From Pseudomonas aestuarii (GTDB lineage: Bacteria > Pseudomonadota > Gammaproteobacteria > Pseudomonadales > Pseudomonadaceae), in contig NZ_JAQJZJ010000005.1 in assembly GCF_027988105.1 (NCBI RefSeq), positions 186,001-250,000 on the forward strand: a DNA stretch of 64,000 nt, given 5' to 3'. Position 1 is the first letter of the stretch; every line of letters starts with the position of its first letter. Positions 8,833-17,094 of this stretch are shown here, in pieces. The translations under genes and the position numbers were made by a program. The notes under the pieces are model-generated. The model saw only the letters and a program-made list of their open reading frames with translations, was not told the DNA's origin and did not search any database.

Positions 8833-9174
8833 ATGAGCGGCGAATTAAAGATCGAAGATATTCGGGTGGGCGAGGGCAAGGCAGTGGTCAAGGGTGCCCT
8901 GATCACCACCCAATACGACGGTTTTCTCGAAAACGGCAGCAAGTTCGATTCCTCCTACGATCGCGGCAAACCCTTCCAGTGCGTGATCGGCACCGGCCGG
9001 GTGATCAAGGGTTGGGACCAAGGCCTGATGGGCATGCGCGTCGGCGGCAAACGCAAACTCTTCGTCCCGGCCCACCTCGGCTACGGCGAACGAGAGTTTG
9101 GCCCGCATATCAAGCCCAACTCCAACCTGATCTTCGAGATCGAACTGCTGGAAGTATTGACGCGGGATGAGTGA
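8833..9174 (+). CDS. FKBP-type peptidyl-prolyl cis-trans isomerase
   Basis: A 113-residue single-domain FKBP with no signal peptide, so cytoplasmic. Family hallmarks: QYDGFLENGSKFDSSYDRG (residues 28-46), FQCVIGTGRVIKGWDQGLMG (the active-site strand with VIKGW), and KRKLFVPAHLGYGE followed by NLIFEIELLE at the end. It speeds proline isomerisation during protein folding. GGAGG sits 6 nt before the ATG at 8833. It is short for FkpA or FklB because it lacks the N-terminal dimerisation domain. Confidence 0.92.
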   Translation: MSGELKIEDIRVGEGKAVVKGALITTQYDGFLENGSKFDSSYDRGKPFQCVIGTGRVIKGWDQGLMGMRVGGKRKLFVPAHLGYGEREFGPHIKPNSNLIFEIELLEVLTRDE

Positions 9175-9354
9175 TGGGCGCCTGCGCCGCTGCGTCCTGC
9201 CGGTGTCAGCTGACGGGCTTGGCCGCGATGCAGCAGGCTGTTGAGCGCAGCGATACCCGGCACGCCTAAGCGCCGGCCCAGCCCTCATGCACAGCTCACT
9301 GCTTGCCGAGCCTCGGTTAGAGGGGGCGCGCAACAATCGTCCCCTCTGAGTCCC

Positions 9355-10089
9355 CTACGCCGACAGCTGGCGGCGTTGCTTGAGCAATAGGCACACGCCC
9401 CACCCCAGCGCGGCGAACATGATGCCGACGCCCAAGATGAAGCTGAATCGGGCGAAGGCCTGGGCGCTATCCAGGGTGCCGGTCATCACCAGCAGGTTGC
9501 CCCAGTCATGCGACGCTTCGCCGCCACCACCGACCAGCGGCATTGCCCGGTACGGCGCATCGGCAATATAGGGGGCCAGGTCGACCAGGCTCTGCCCGCA
9601 CCACCAGAGCGTCACGCTGGCCGCGTAGTTGTCGTGGTGAAAGAAACTGAAGGCCACCAGCAGGATCAACGGCAGCAGCACTTGAAACAGGCTGCCGCCG
9701 AGGATGGCCATGAACCGGCCCAGCGGTGAAAACAGCACATGGCCGAACTCATGGAACGGCAGATTGATGTTGTGCATGAACGAGCCGCCGATGATTGCCC
9801 AATCGATACCGTGGGCCATGAACCACAGCGCCCACAGTGCCAGCCCCACGGACAACAGGCCGCGCCCATACAGACTGGCCGTATCGACACGCCCCGGCAG
9901 CTGCATGAAGTGCTCGCGCACGCCCATGCGCGGCGGCTCGTCGATGGACGGGGCGCTGGTTAGCGGCGCGACCCTGTCGGCACGTGCCAGCCACTTGTTG
10001 ATCGCAATACCGCAACCGGGGCAGATATCACGGTGAATGGGCGCATCTTTGGCGGTACGCAGGTAGCCGCACTTGGGGCATTGGTTCAT
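9355..10089 (-). CDS. Zinc-ribbon membrane protein with HEFGH motif (site-2-protease-like)
   Basis: A 244-residue protein. The N-terminus has a zinc ribbon with CPKC (4-7) and CPGC (23-26). After a linker there are about four to five hydrophobic segments (75-95, 96-112, 118-150, 205-235). A HEXXH sequence, HEFGH at 113-117, lies at the edge of a membrane helix, the geometry of site-2 proteases and related integral membrane metallopeptidases. An LVDLAPYIADAP segment near 168-180 could supply the third metal ligand (Asp). Whether it is a protease is inferred from these motifs only. The start at 10089 was chosen so the zinc ribbon begins at the N-terminus; an upstream in-frame ATG (MNTQPIDREA) is possible. 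Confidence 0.65.
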   Translation of the reverse strand: MNQCPKCGYLRTAKDAPIHRDICPGCGIAINKWLARADRVAPLTSAPSIDEPPRMGVREHFMQLPGRVDTASLYGRGLLSVGLALWALWFMAHGIDWAIIGGSFMHNINLPFHEFGHVLFSPLGRFMAILGGSLFQVLLPLILLVAFSFFHHDNYAASVTLWWCGQSLVDLAPYIADAPYRAMPLVGGGGEASHDWGNLLVMTGTLDSAQAFARFSFILGVGIMFAALGWGVCLLLKQRRQLSA

Positions 10090-10692
10090 GGCTTCACGGT
10101 CTATTGGCTGAGTGTTGATGCTGTCGCCAGCGTGGCGCTTGCTCTCGAGTCGATCTGCGCAGGGCGAAGGACTGGACGTATCGGAGCACTCGAGGTCGCA
10201 TGGGTGCAAGTAGACCGCATGGGCCGAGCGTCGCGAAAGACCTTTCCCGGAGCAGCGGACGGACTCGGCCTCATCTGCCGAGTGTCGCGGCGCCGACGCC
10301 CGCTCGTTCTGCGTGCGACGGTAACCCCCCTGGGAAAGCGGCCAGGGGCAGCGTGCTATCTATGGCTCAGATCGCCTGCTCCTGGCCGGGAATGAGCAAT
10401 GCCGCGCGCTCGCTGATAGTCACCCAATGCGCTTAACGACCGCAAATGGCCTAGCACTCAGCCAAGGCTGCGGCCCGGCTCCTGGCCCTCTTTTGCCGAA
10501 ACGCTGCGCTGCGCCCGGACATGGCTGGCGATGGCGATGACCAGCGCGATGACAATCAGGATCGCGGCGACGGCGAAGGTGGTGTGCATGAATGCCGACC
10601 CAGCGCATCGCTGGCTCCGCGAATGCGTTCGTGACGTTTGTACCGAGTAGTTCGGTAGTCCTGCGGGGCGATAATGAAACCCAAGTCTCAGA
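10090..10692. other. Intergenic stretch at the left edge of the accessory island
   Basis: No convincing gene. Short frames exist in all phases but lack ribosome sites and conserved-looking sequence, apart from a possible 43-residue membrane peptide at 10458-10589. Synteny with core Pseudomonas genes ends about here and does not resume until about 19.3 kb, so the junction of the island probably lies within this stretch. Confidence 0.5.
10458..10589 (-). CDS. Possible 43-residue single-pass membrane peptide
   Basis: The frame starting at 10589 encodes MHTTFAVAAILIVIALVIAIAS (split: one N-terminal transmembrane helix, residues 3-22), then a basic and polar tail ending in GRSLG. The hydrophobic profile is protein-like, but no good Shine-Dalgarno sequence is visible and I know no homologue. 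It may be a remnant of a longer gene. Confidence 0.25.
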   Translation of the reverse strand: MHTTFAVAAILIVIALVIAIASHVRAQRSVSAKEGQEPGRSLG

Positions 10693-10842
10693 CGCAATCG
10701 TCGACGGCGTATCTGGAGTTAGGCTGGCCGGACGTAGCTGGTTACGAGTGATCGGAGCCAACCCAAAACCGCCTGTCACGACAGGCTGAAACCGGCCAAA
10801 AGCAGTCATCGAGTACCTATAAAATCAGCGTCGATTCAGTGG
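10693..10842 (+). repeat. Left copy of an imperfect direct repeat bracketing the DUF6602 gene
   Basis: This block matches 11880-12068 over most of its length. Shared features are GTTAGG near its start, CTGGTTACGAGTGAT, GGAGCCAACCCAAAA, the palindrome GCCTGTCACGACAGGC (10771-10786), and GAAACCGGCCAAAAGCAG. The right copy has about 45-50 extra bases near its right end before the shared GCGATTCAGTG-like tail. Here the gene starts just after the repeat. Confidence 0.8.
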
Positions 10843-10871
10843 CCATACATTTAACGAGCGTAGGAGCAATG

Positions 10872-11705
10872 ATGGGATCGTACGGTGGGTACATCGAGAG
10901 GTTGGCCAAGAAGGTTGAGGCGCGCTTGCAGTATATCGAAGCGATCTACAACTTCGACCTGGGGGACGAGTTCGAGCTCGCCATTTGCGCCTTGCTGGAG
11001 GACGTGTTGCCTGCCAAGTACGGGGTTTGTCGTGGCTTTGTTGTCGCAGAGGATGGCAGGACGGCCGGGGATGACGTCATCATCTACGACAAGATGGCCA
11101 GCCCTACCCTGCGTTCAAGCTTGAGCCGCCAGTTTCCGGTCAAGGAGCAGATCCCGGTAGACGCGGTGTACGCATACATCGAGTGCAAGCACTCCATTTC
11201 GAGCGATGCGGTGCTGGAAAAAGCCATCGGTCAGGCTGAAGCAGTTAAAAAGCTTGTGCTCACACGCCGTGCCCTCGACAACCCTGACTATGAATTGGAT
11301 GGGCCGGTTTACAACGGTAGGCCCAGGGATTGGCCTCGCACGTACCCGCCTCTCAAGAACCAGCCCTTCTGCGCGGTATTTGCACGCAAATATTCACCGG
11401 ACGTTGTCGTGCCTCGCACTCACGGCGAGCACACGCCTGATCTGTTAATCCTGGGCAATAACCACATCGCGACTCAGACGGTGAACCTGGGGGCGGACGG
11501 CATCAAATCGTCACTCTTTTTCGACACCAAGTTTTGGGCGGGACTGAACGTAGAACAGGCCCCCGAAAATGCATACGGCCTTGGCCTAGTAACCCTGCTT
11601 GAGGCATTGAGCTGGATTGAGCTGCTGCCTATCGACTGGACGGGGACGCTGAACGCCACATTCTTCGAAAACCTGCGCAAGGTAAGAACCAGCCATCAGT
11701 TCTGA
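10872..11705 (+). CDS. DUF6602-type protein, predicted PD-(D/E)XK nuclease
   Basis: A 277-residue protein, cytoplasmic by composition. The N-terminal half has a restriction-endonuclease-like signature: Glu33 in a helix (GDEFELAI), Asp67/Asp68 in DDVIIYD, and ExK at Glu104-Lys106 in YIECK. Together these suggest a PD-(D/E)XK metal site. From memory this matches the DUF6602 family, whose members occur in defence islands or as lone genes. The C-terminal half (ILGNN to the end) is of unknown fold. TAGGAG lies 5 nt before the ATG at 10872; an adjacent ATG at 10869 and a GTG at 10839 are alternatives. The gene is alone on the plus strand between direct repeats, like a cassette. Function is not established. 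Confidence 0.65.
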   Translation: MGSYGGYIERLAKKVEARLQYIEAIYNFDLGDEFELAICALLEDVLPAKYGVCRGFVVAEDGRTAGDDVIIYDKMASPTLRSSLSRQFPVKEQIPVDAVYAYIECKHSISSDAVLEKAIGQAEAVKKLVLTRRALDNPDYELDGPVYNGRPRDWPRTYPPLKNQPFCAVFARKYSPDVVVPRTHGEHTPDLLILGNNHIATQTVNLGADGIKSSLFFDTKFWAGLNVEQAPENAYGLGLVTLLEALSWIELLPIDWTGTLNATFFENLRKVRTSHQF

Positions 11706-11879
11706 CAGCCCTTACCGCATGCATCTGCTCGCTAGCCTGTCAGCCCTTAAGCCCACCAAGTGTGATCAAGTGAGTATTTGCAAGCCGAAACCAAGGCCTT
11801 ACGGTGCCAAACTTACCTTCCGGCCAGAAGCGGCCCATCAGCATCAATACCGTGGTCTGTCCCCGATTGTTATTCCCGA

Positions 11880-12068
11880 TTGTTATTGTTGAGGGTGCAT
11901 CTAGAGTTAGGCGGGCCGGGCGCAGCTGGTTACGAGTGATTGGAGCCAACCCAAAAACGCCTGTCACGACAGGCTGAAACCGGCCAAAAGCAGCCACTCG
12001 GTGAAGGCAGCTTTCGGCTCACTGTAGTCTTTCACCCCCGTCTACGAAATCAAGGGCGATTCAGTGCA
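11880..12068 (+). repeat. Right copy of the imperfect direct repeat
   Basis: This is the partner of 10693-10842. It carries the same palindrome GCCTGTCACGACAGGC (11959-11974) and flanking GGCCAAAAGCAG. It includes extra sequence (about 12000-12045) with GCAGCTTTCGGCTCACTGTAG, a phrase common in Pseudomonas intergenic repeats. The repeat abuts the 3' end of lmuB. Confidence 0.8.
11949..11974 (-). terminator. Rho-independent terminator inside the repeat, downstream of lmuB
   Basis: Read leftwards the palindrome forms GCCTGTC-GT-GACAGGC, followed by GTTTTTGGG, a stem with a T run. It lies about 110 bp after the lmuB stop and is correctly oriented to end the Lamassu transcript. The left copy has the same stem with a shorter T run. 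Confidence 0.6.
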
Positions 12069-12086
12069 CACTCATCGAACAGCGAA

Positions 12087-14519
12087 CTAACTTACAGCAT
12101 GGAGGGCGGTCTCCTGCTTGAACGAGAACCGCTGCGAGATGCATACACTATCTCGACGGGGGCCGCGCGATAGCTCAAGCGTCAGAAGGCTATCCTCGGG
12201 AAAGGCTGGACTGAGCTCAAGTTTGAGGTACTCAAATAGTTGACGATCATGGACCGCGATTACTACCTGCCGACCATGTTCCTTTGACAAAGTCCTTAAT
12301 AGTGCCGCGAAGTGGGCAATATGGATGTCGTCCATCGATTGCACCGGATCATCGAGAATAAGGCACGGTAGGTCGCGCGGGACCGAGAGATGCAGCGCGA
12401 TAAACAATGAGAGGGCTCCGGTATTGAGATTGCCTGCGCTCAACATGGCACCTGGTGTCCCACCGGACTCGCCGCCATCTCTATGCTCGGTGATAAGTTT
12501 GGGCTGGAGCTTCTGAGTGGATGACTCCGGAATACGAAATGCTGGTACGAATGGTTCGCCTGGTGCCAAGCGTACGAACAGATCGCGCCACACGAGATTG
12601 AGTCGATCATTGAACTCCCGCCGAATAATTGCGGAGCGCACCTTATCAACGGCACTACGGATAGTGTTGCCCTGCTCGCGCAGGACTTGCGCTCGCTCGA
12701 GGGCTTGGTTAGCGGACTGCCAAGACCAGTCATCGGCAGAAATCCTTGCATCCACTTCCAGTCGTTGCCTAATCGCCGAGCGGATCGTGGCAATTTGATC
12801 GGCAGCCTTGCGCCGCAGTGATAGGCGCGTCTCAAAGCGCGTTGCCTGGGCCAACAAAAGCGCCTCCAGCCTAGTCGCTGCGGACTCGAAGGACTCTCCT
12901 TCCCCTAACCCAAGTGCGTGGACTGAAAGTGCAAAGTCATTCAACGTGTCGTGCGCCGCAGCTAGAGACGCATGGTGTGTCTGAGCGTTGGCCACTGCAC
13001 GGTGCGCTGCGACCTCGGCCGCGCGTAATCTTCCGCCTAGTTGCAGTACGTCGAGAATGCTATTCAGTTCGTTGATCAGTACATCAATAACGGCTAGCTG
13101 CCGATCGAGGTTGGCCAGATCATTCTCTCCGAGGCTACGCGCAGCAATCGCCTCAATATCTCGGTCCAGTCGCTCAATGGTGACCTGCACTTCACTGCGT
13201 GTGCGTCCAAGTGTCAGCAATCGCTCTGCCGATGCAGATAACCTCCGTACTTTGTCATGGACATGTGCGCTTAGTGGGTCCGAACTTATTTCGGTAAAAT
13301 TTCGATCGCAAACTGGGCACGTCTCATCCGTAATAAATGATGTCAACTCCGATAGTGCCGACCCGAGACTGCCTGCACTGCTCGATAAGAGAACCACTTC
13401 TTCATCGATAGTGCTTCGTTGGCGTAAAGCCACATCACGTTCATCTTGCGCTGTTGCGTGCCGTGCGATGTCCGCCCGCGCCTGCGTAACACGATCAGAA
13501 AAATGCTGCTGCTCGATGCTCAATCGCACCAGCGCCGCTTCTGCGAACTGCTCTGGGTCACTCGGAAATGAAATATTTGATAGCACGGCTTGAACACGGC
13601 TACAAAGAGATCTGACACGATCTCCATATTTCGCCTCCCAACGCGAAAACTCCTTACTGGCTTCATCCGCGCCAGTAGTGATGAGGCCAACACTGGACCC
13701 GGTTGCAGTCTGCGCTGCCTCTATCTCACGCCGGATTGAGGCTAATTTTCGCTGCTGGTCCGTCAGTTGTGAAAAAGCATCTGCGTCTTTGTCATCTGAA
13801 AGGCTTGTTGCGACCTCATCAAGCGTTTCTTCCCGCACCTCCACGGACAACTCCAACTCCGCACAGAGGCTTGCAAGCTCATCAACCACGGACAGAACTT
13901 GCTCATTTAAAGTTTCGCGTGCCTTTCGTTGATCGGAGAGCAAGCGATCAAGGCGCGACTTCTCATTTTCCGCTGTCAACCAGCCTTCCACATTTTTGCG
14001 AACGTTGCGCACGTCTCCAAGCGGCTTCAGCCCAGCTTCGAGAGCGTCCAGGCGATCCAATCCTAGAAGTTTGGCTACAAACTGAGCTAGAGGAGATGTC
14101 GCATCGTGTCCCGCGTCCTGATAGATCTGAAGCAACTGACCAAGCAGAGCTTGCGGTAGAAATGCCCGCTCGCGGAAGAATGTCGCTCGCATATCATCAA
14201 GCGCGGTGATCGACTGCGCGCCGGTTGTATTGAGAGTCGCGTTAAAGCTTTGTTCTGATATTCCGCTAAGGGTCCGCAGCAGTACGCTGCCCTCGGTAGC
14301 TGAGCGATGCAGTAATTGCTTCTCATAGCTGGGATCGGCACGCTCCAGCGACTGGACCTTCCCTGTCAGAGCTAGCTCGATAGCTGAAAGTATGCTCGTC
14401 TTTCCTGCACCATTTTCACCATGAAGAAGCACAACCTTAGCGTCGAGGGGTGCATGAATCTTGCCGCGGATGCTTCGGAAATTCTTGATATCGAGGCTTT
14501 TAAGGACAAAGTCGCTCAA
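12087..14519 (-). CDS. lmuB: SMC/Rad50-like ATPase LmuB of a Lamassu-type defence operon
   Basis: An 810-residue ABC-type ATPase with the layout of SMC/Rad50 proteins. The Walker A motif is GENGAGKTS (34-42). Long helical coiled-coil stretches (about 180-390 and 420-640) flank a zinc-hook CPVC at 401-404. The ABC signature is LSAGN at 693-697, and Walker B is LILDD ending at 724. In Lamassu (DdmC in Vibrio) this protein senses invading DNA and releases the effector. Translation probably starts at a TTG overlapping the lmuC stop (TTGA), preceded by GGGAGTGAAG. Base composition is lower in GC than the flanks. The family is certain; the Lamassu name comes from the three-gene arrangement. Confidence 0.82.
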   Translation of the reverse strand: MSDFVLKSLDIKNFRSIRGKIHAPLDAKVVLLHGENGAGKTSILSAIELALTGKVQSLERADPSYEKQLLHRSATEGSVLLRTLSGISEQSFNATLNTTGAQSITALDDMRATFFRERAFLPQALLGQLLQIYQDAGHDATSPLAQFVAKLLGLDRLDALEAGLKPLGDVRNVRKNVEGWLTAENEKSRLDRLLSDQRKARETLNEQVLSVVDELASLCAELELSVEVREETLDEVATSLSDDKDADAFSQLTDQQRKLASIRREIEAAQTATGSSVGLITTGADEASKEFSRWEAKYGDRVRSLCSRVQAVLSNISFPSDPEQFAEAALVRLSIEQQHFSDRVTQARADIARHATAQDERDVALRQRSTIDEEVVLLSSSAGSLGSALSELTSFITDETCPVCDRNFTEISSDPLSAHVHDKVRRLSASAERLLTLGRTRSEVQVTIERLDRDIEAIAARSLGENDLANLDRQLAVIDVLINELNSILDVLQLGGRLRAAEVAAHRAVANAQTHHASLAAAHDTLNDFALSVHALGLGEGESFESAATRLEALLLAQATRFETRLSLRRKAADQIATIRSAIRQRLEVDARISADDWSWQSANQALERAQVLREQGNTIRSAVDKVRSAIIRREFNDRLNLVWRDLFVRLAPGEPFVPAFRIPESSTQKLQPKLITEHRDGGESGGTPGAMLSAGNLNTGALSLFIALHLSVPRDLPCLILDDPVQSMDDIHIAHFAALLRTLSKEHGRQVVIAVHDRQLFEYLKLELSPAFPEDSLLTLELSRGPRRDSVCISQRFSFKQETALHAVS

Positions 14520-15151
14520 GACTGCTTCACTCCCAGGTCGGATTGGAAGGCAGCATTGATCATCTGTGAAATGGTATCGATCACCGCCTGCTCCCCGTCA
14601 ATCGATGCGGCGATCACAGCAGCTACAAGCGCGCTGTCAGTGCTAGCGGGAAGTGCTCGAATGAGTTGTTCCAAGGCTGGGCCACTGCCGTTTTGTGATT
14701 GTGCCAGATGAGCGGGAAGCGTAAGCGGTAGTAGGACGCGAATACAATCGTCGAGCTGACGGTGTGCAACCTCGCCTGCCGGCCTGCCTTGATCATCGAG
14801 TGCGACTCCTTCGACGAGCAGCACACGACAGGTCTCAGACAGAACTTCAATACCCTCCACCAGCACTGCACCTGCAAGGATTACAGTCACGACATAACGT
14901 GAGCCGGTTACGTCGAGCGCGCGACTTAACGCTTCTACACGTTGCCTGACACTTGCGCCAACGCGATCACCGAAATCTCCCGTTGTTGTATCGACCACGA
15001 GCACCAGATCTAGCGCCCTACCATCGTGACCACGCATCGCAGCGGTGAACGCGAACTCGACGCCAGCGACCTTGAAGGGGATAGCCAAGTCGGTGTATTC
15101 AGCGCCGCGAAGTCGTTCCTGGATTGCATGTATGATAGGTGCGACGCTCAC
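14516..15151 (-). CDS. lmuC: Middle subunit LmuC of the Lamassu-type operon
   Basis: A 211-residue protein without transmembrane segments. The N-terminal half alternates strands and helices (FKVAGVEFAFTAAMRG, then LDLVLVVDTTTGDFGDRV), and the C-terminal half is helical. It occupies the position of LmuC (DdmB), the small subunit that bridges the effector and the SMC-like ATPase in known Lamassu complexes. It starts with GTG overlapping the lmuA stop (GTGA) and ends overlapping lmuB by 4 bp, so all three genes are coupled. AAGGAG precedes the start. Sequence similarity to known LmuC proteins could not be tested; the call rests on size and gene order. Confidence 0.65.
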   Translation of the reverse strand: MSVAPIIHAIQERLRGAEYTDLAIPFKVAGVEFAFTAAMRGHDGRALDLVLVVDTTTGDFGDRVGASVRQRVEALSRALDVTGSRYVVTVILAGAVLVEGIEVLSETCRVLLVEGVALDDQGRPAGEVAHRQLDDCIRVLLPLTLPAHLAQSQNGSGPALEQLIRALPASTDSALVAAVIAASIDGEQAVIDTISQMINAAFQSDLGVKQS

Positions 15152-16905
15152 AGCATCATCTCCTTAACAAATTCCTGTTGTAGTGTCGCGGCATCGCCAC
15201 AATTCGCGAGTAGATTGCCAAGGCTGACATGCGTTTCGCCGACGCGTCCGGTTCGTCCCGGAGCAGAACGGACGCGCCTCGCGCTTGCGCCGCTCCCGAC
15301 CATCTGATGCCAGGCGTCGTCAGCATGTAAGATGATTGCATTGCCATCGGCGAACCCACCGTTCATATTTAGCGCGATCGCTTCCGTAGCCGACTTCACG
15401 ACGAAGATTGGGCGATTCGTTCCGTCCAGACGCAATGCACACGCGGTAATTGCCCCTGACTTCAGATCTTCAGCCACGGGTTTATGAATCTCCCAAAGCC
15501 CCGTTGTGCGCCCATATTGCAACAGCGACAAAGCGACACCAAGACGTCCCAAGCCCGCAGCCTGAGCGTTCTGATCAGTAGCGATGAGGTTGAGCGTCGA
15601 GTTGCTCAATGTCTCGTAGGCGTCCGCGCTTATTGGTAGGCGACCGCTTCGGAACAATGAGAGCATACGGGACCAAAGCGTGATGGCCTGGTTTACGATG
15701 TCAGTCCGGTTGTGTGCCCCGGGGGCGGGAACTGCAAGTTCCGCGATGTCGTCTCGTACCGCTTTTAGCAAGGGCTCGAGTTCGCCCGCTACAAGTCCTT
15801 TCCCGAGCGCGGTGAGAGTAAGCTCCATTAATGCAGAGAGCTTATCGCCGAGGACCTTCAGAACAAGCGCGATTAACACCTTTTCGCCCCAGGCGCGCAG
15901 CAGCGTGGCTTCATGGATGGCCGCGGCATTTTCATTGTATGCATCACCATAAGAGAGACGTAGCACATCTCGCTGCCCCTGCTGAATCCTATCCTCGCAG
16001 AAGATATGCGCTGGAGCAGCCGGTGCGCAGGGCCAGGGCCACGCATGCGCTGCCTTAGCTCGCGCGAAGAGCGTCTGGAGATTATTGTCTTGGATCGAAA
16101 GTCCGAGCACGAGCGTTTTCTGAGCCGTTGCAAGCCCGACGACAGCATTGCACATCGCTAAGAATTCAGGCTTCTCCGGCCAATCCATGATCTGGGTGTA
16201 GCTTCCGGTTAAAAATCGCCGAAAGGCTGATGGCTCGCGAGCAGCATGCTCAATACAACCATGGAACTTCAGTAATCGTGCTCGCCCTGCAGGCCCCCTA
16301 AGCTGGCCGGGGTCGACGACGACCTGCATCACTCCAGGCACACGGTTGCTCAGACGATCGACCGCCGCCTCTATAAATCCGTCCCAGTTTGCCGAGGCGA
16401 TCGACTGTACTGCCCCCTCAAGGATTAGGATCGCTATACAAAGATGTTCGGCGGCAGGCGGCGCGGGATCCTGGAATGCCTGCCTGATATCGATCGCATC
16501 CCACAGGATAAAGTCAGCGGCCGTTCCCGCGATGCGGATGTCAAGAACGCGGGCATACTTGTTCCAGAGGCGATCGATGATGGTGTCATGCTCGGGCCAA
16601 TACGCGAGCGGTTGTCCGTACTGTGCCTGGACTGTTGCGGGCTCAACCTCGGCAAGCCCGAGGGCTTCTTCAAGTGCTGGCATGTAGGCAGCGGCAGTCC
16701 CAGCTGCGATAGCCCTCTCTCGAATATAATCGAAGGCCCGCTCTATGAGGTTGCCGAGATTTGGAGCTTGCCTTGAAATCCCTGAACCTACCCATACTGC
16801 AAATTCGCCATTCGCGACCGCATTGGCGGCCGAAGCGAACTCGGACTCGAGTTTCTCAAGCACCTCCCGCACCGCAATATCGTTAGCCGTTGGAGTTACA
16901 GCCAT
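15148..16905 (-). CDS. lmuA: SIR2-domain effector LmuA of the Lamassu-type operon
   Basis: A 585-residue protein whose first 270 residues form a SIR2-like NAD-binding fold. GSGIS is at 40-44, the catalytic-type Asn173 lies in SANWDGF, His215 lies in LLKFHG, and a later LVLGLSIQDNNL strand follows. SIR2 domains in antiphage systems degrade NAD+ and starve the infected cell. The remaining 300 residues are probably for partner binding. I start at 16905 (MAVTPTAND) because GGGAGAAG is well placed before it; the ATG at 16932 has no ribosome site. It is first in the operon, with its own promoter region of about 190 bp behind it. SIR2 is one of the effector types reported for Lamassu. Confidence 0.82.
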   Translation of the reverse strand: MAVTPTANDIAVREVLEKLESEFASAANAVANGEFAVWVGSGISRQAPNLGNLIERAFDYIRERAIAAGTAAAYMPALEEALGLAEVEPATVQAQYGQPLAYWPEHDTIIDRLWNKYARVLDIRIAGTAADFILWDAIDIRQAFQDPAPPAAEHLCIAILILEGAVQSIASANWDGFIEAAVDRLSNRVPGVMQVVVDPGQLRGPAGRARLLKFHGCIEHAAREPSAFRRFLTGSYTQIMDWPEKPEFLAMCNAVVGLATAQKTLVLGLSIQDNNLQTLFARAKAAHAWPWPCAPAAPAHIFCEDRIQQGQRDVLRLSYGDAYNENAAAIHEATLLRAWGEKVLIALVLKVLGDKLSALMELTLTALGKGLVAGELEPLLKAVRDDIAELAVPAPGAHNRTDIVNQAITLWSRMLSLFRSGRLPISADAYETLSNSTLNLIATDQNAQAAGLGRLGVALSLLQYGRTTGLWEIHKPVAEDLKSGAITACALRLDGTNRPIFVVKSATEAIALNMNGGFADGNAIILHADDAWHQMVGSGASARRVRSAPGRTGRVGETHVSLGNLLANCGDAATLQQEFVKEMML

Positions 16906-17094
16906 GCCTATCACTTCTCCCTGTAATGACATCGTCGTATTACTCGGTGGGGCGCCTCCCCCTGAGAGACATTAGAGCAGATTTTTTGAGCAATATCGGA
17001 ATAGTCTGAAGGATTGTGGTACTGGGTGCAGCGTGAAAACACTCTAACGGGAGCAGAAGGCGACTGAGTAGCGTCATGGAGAGAGCTGAAGCTT

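Noticed and set aside
10716..10725. GTTAGGC heptamers in both island repeats, matching the integron attC core GTTRRRY
   Set aside because: No matching inverse core and no imperfect-palindrome attC body could be aligned around them, and no integrase gene is present. The repeats resemble dispersed intergenic elements instead.
11740..11997. Open frame on the minus strand encoding a peptide starting MAAFGRFQPVV, similar to a frame at 10420-10809
   Set aside because: Both frames are translations of the repeat itself; the conserved part is the DNA palindrome, and there is no ribosome site.
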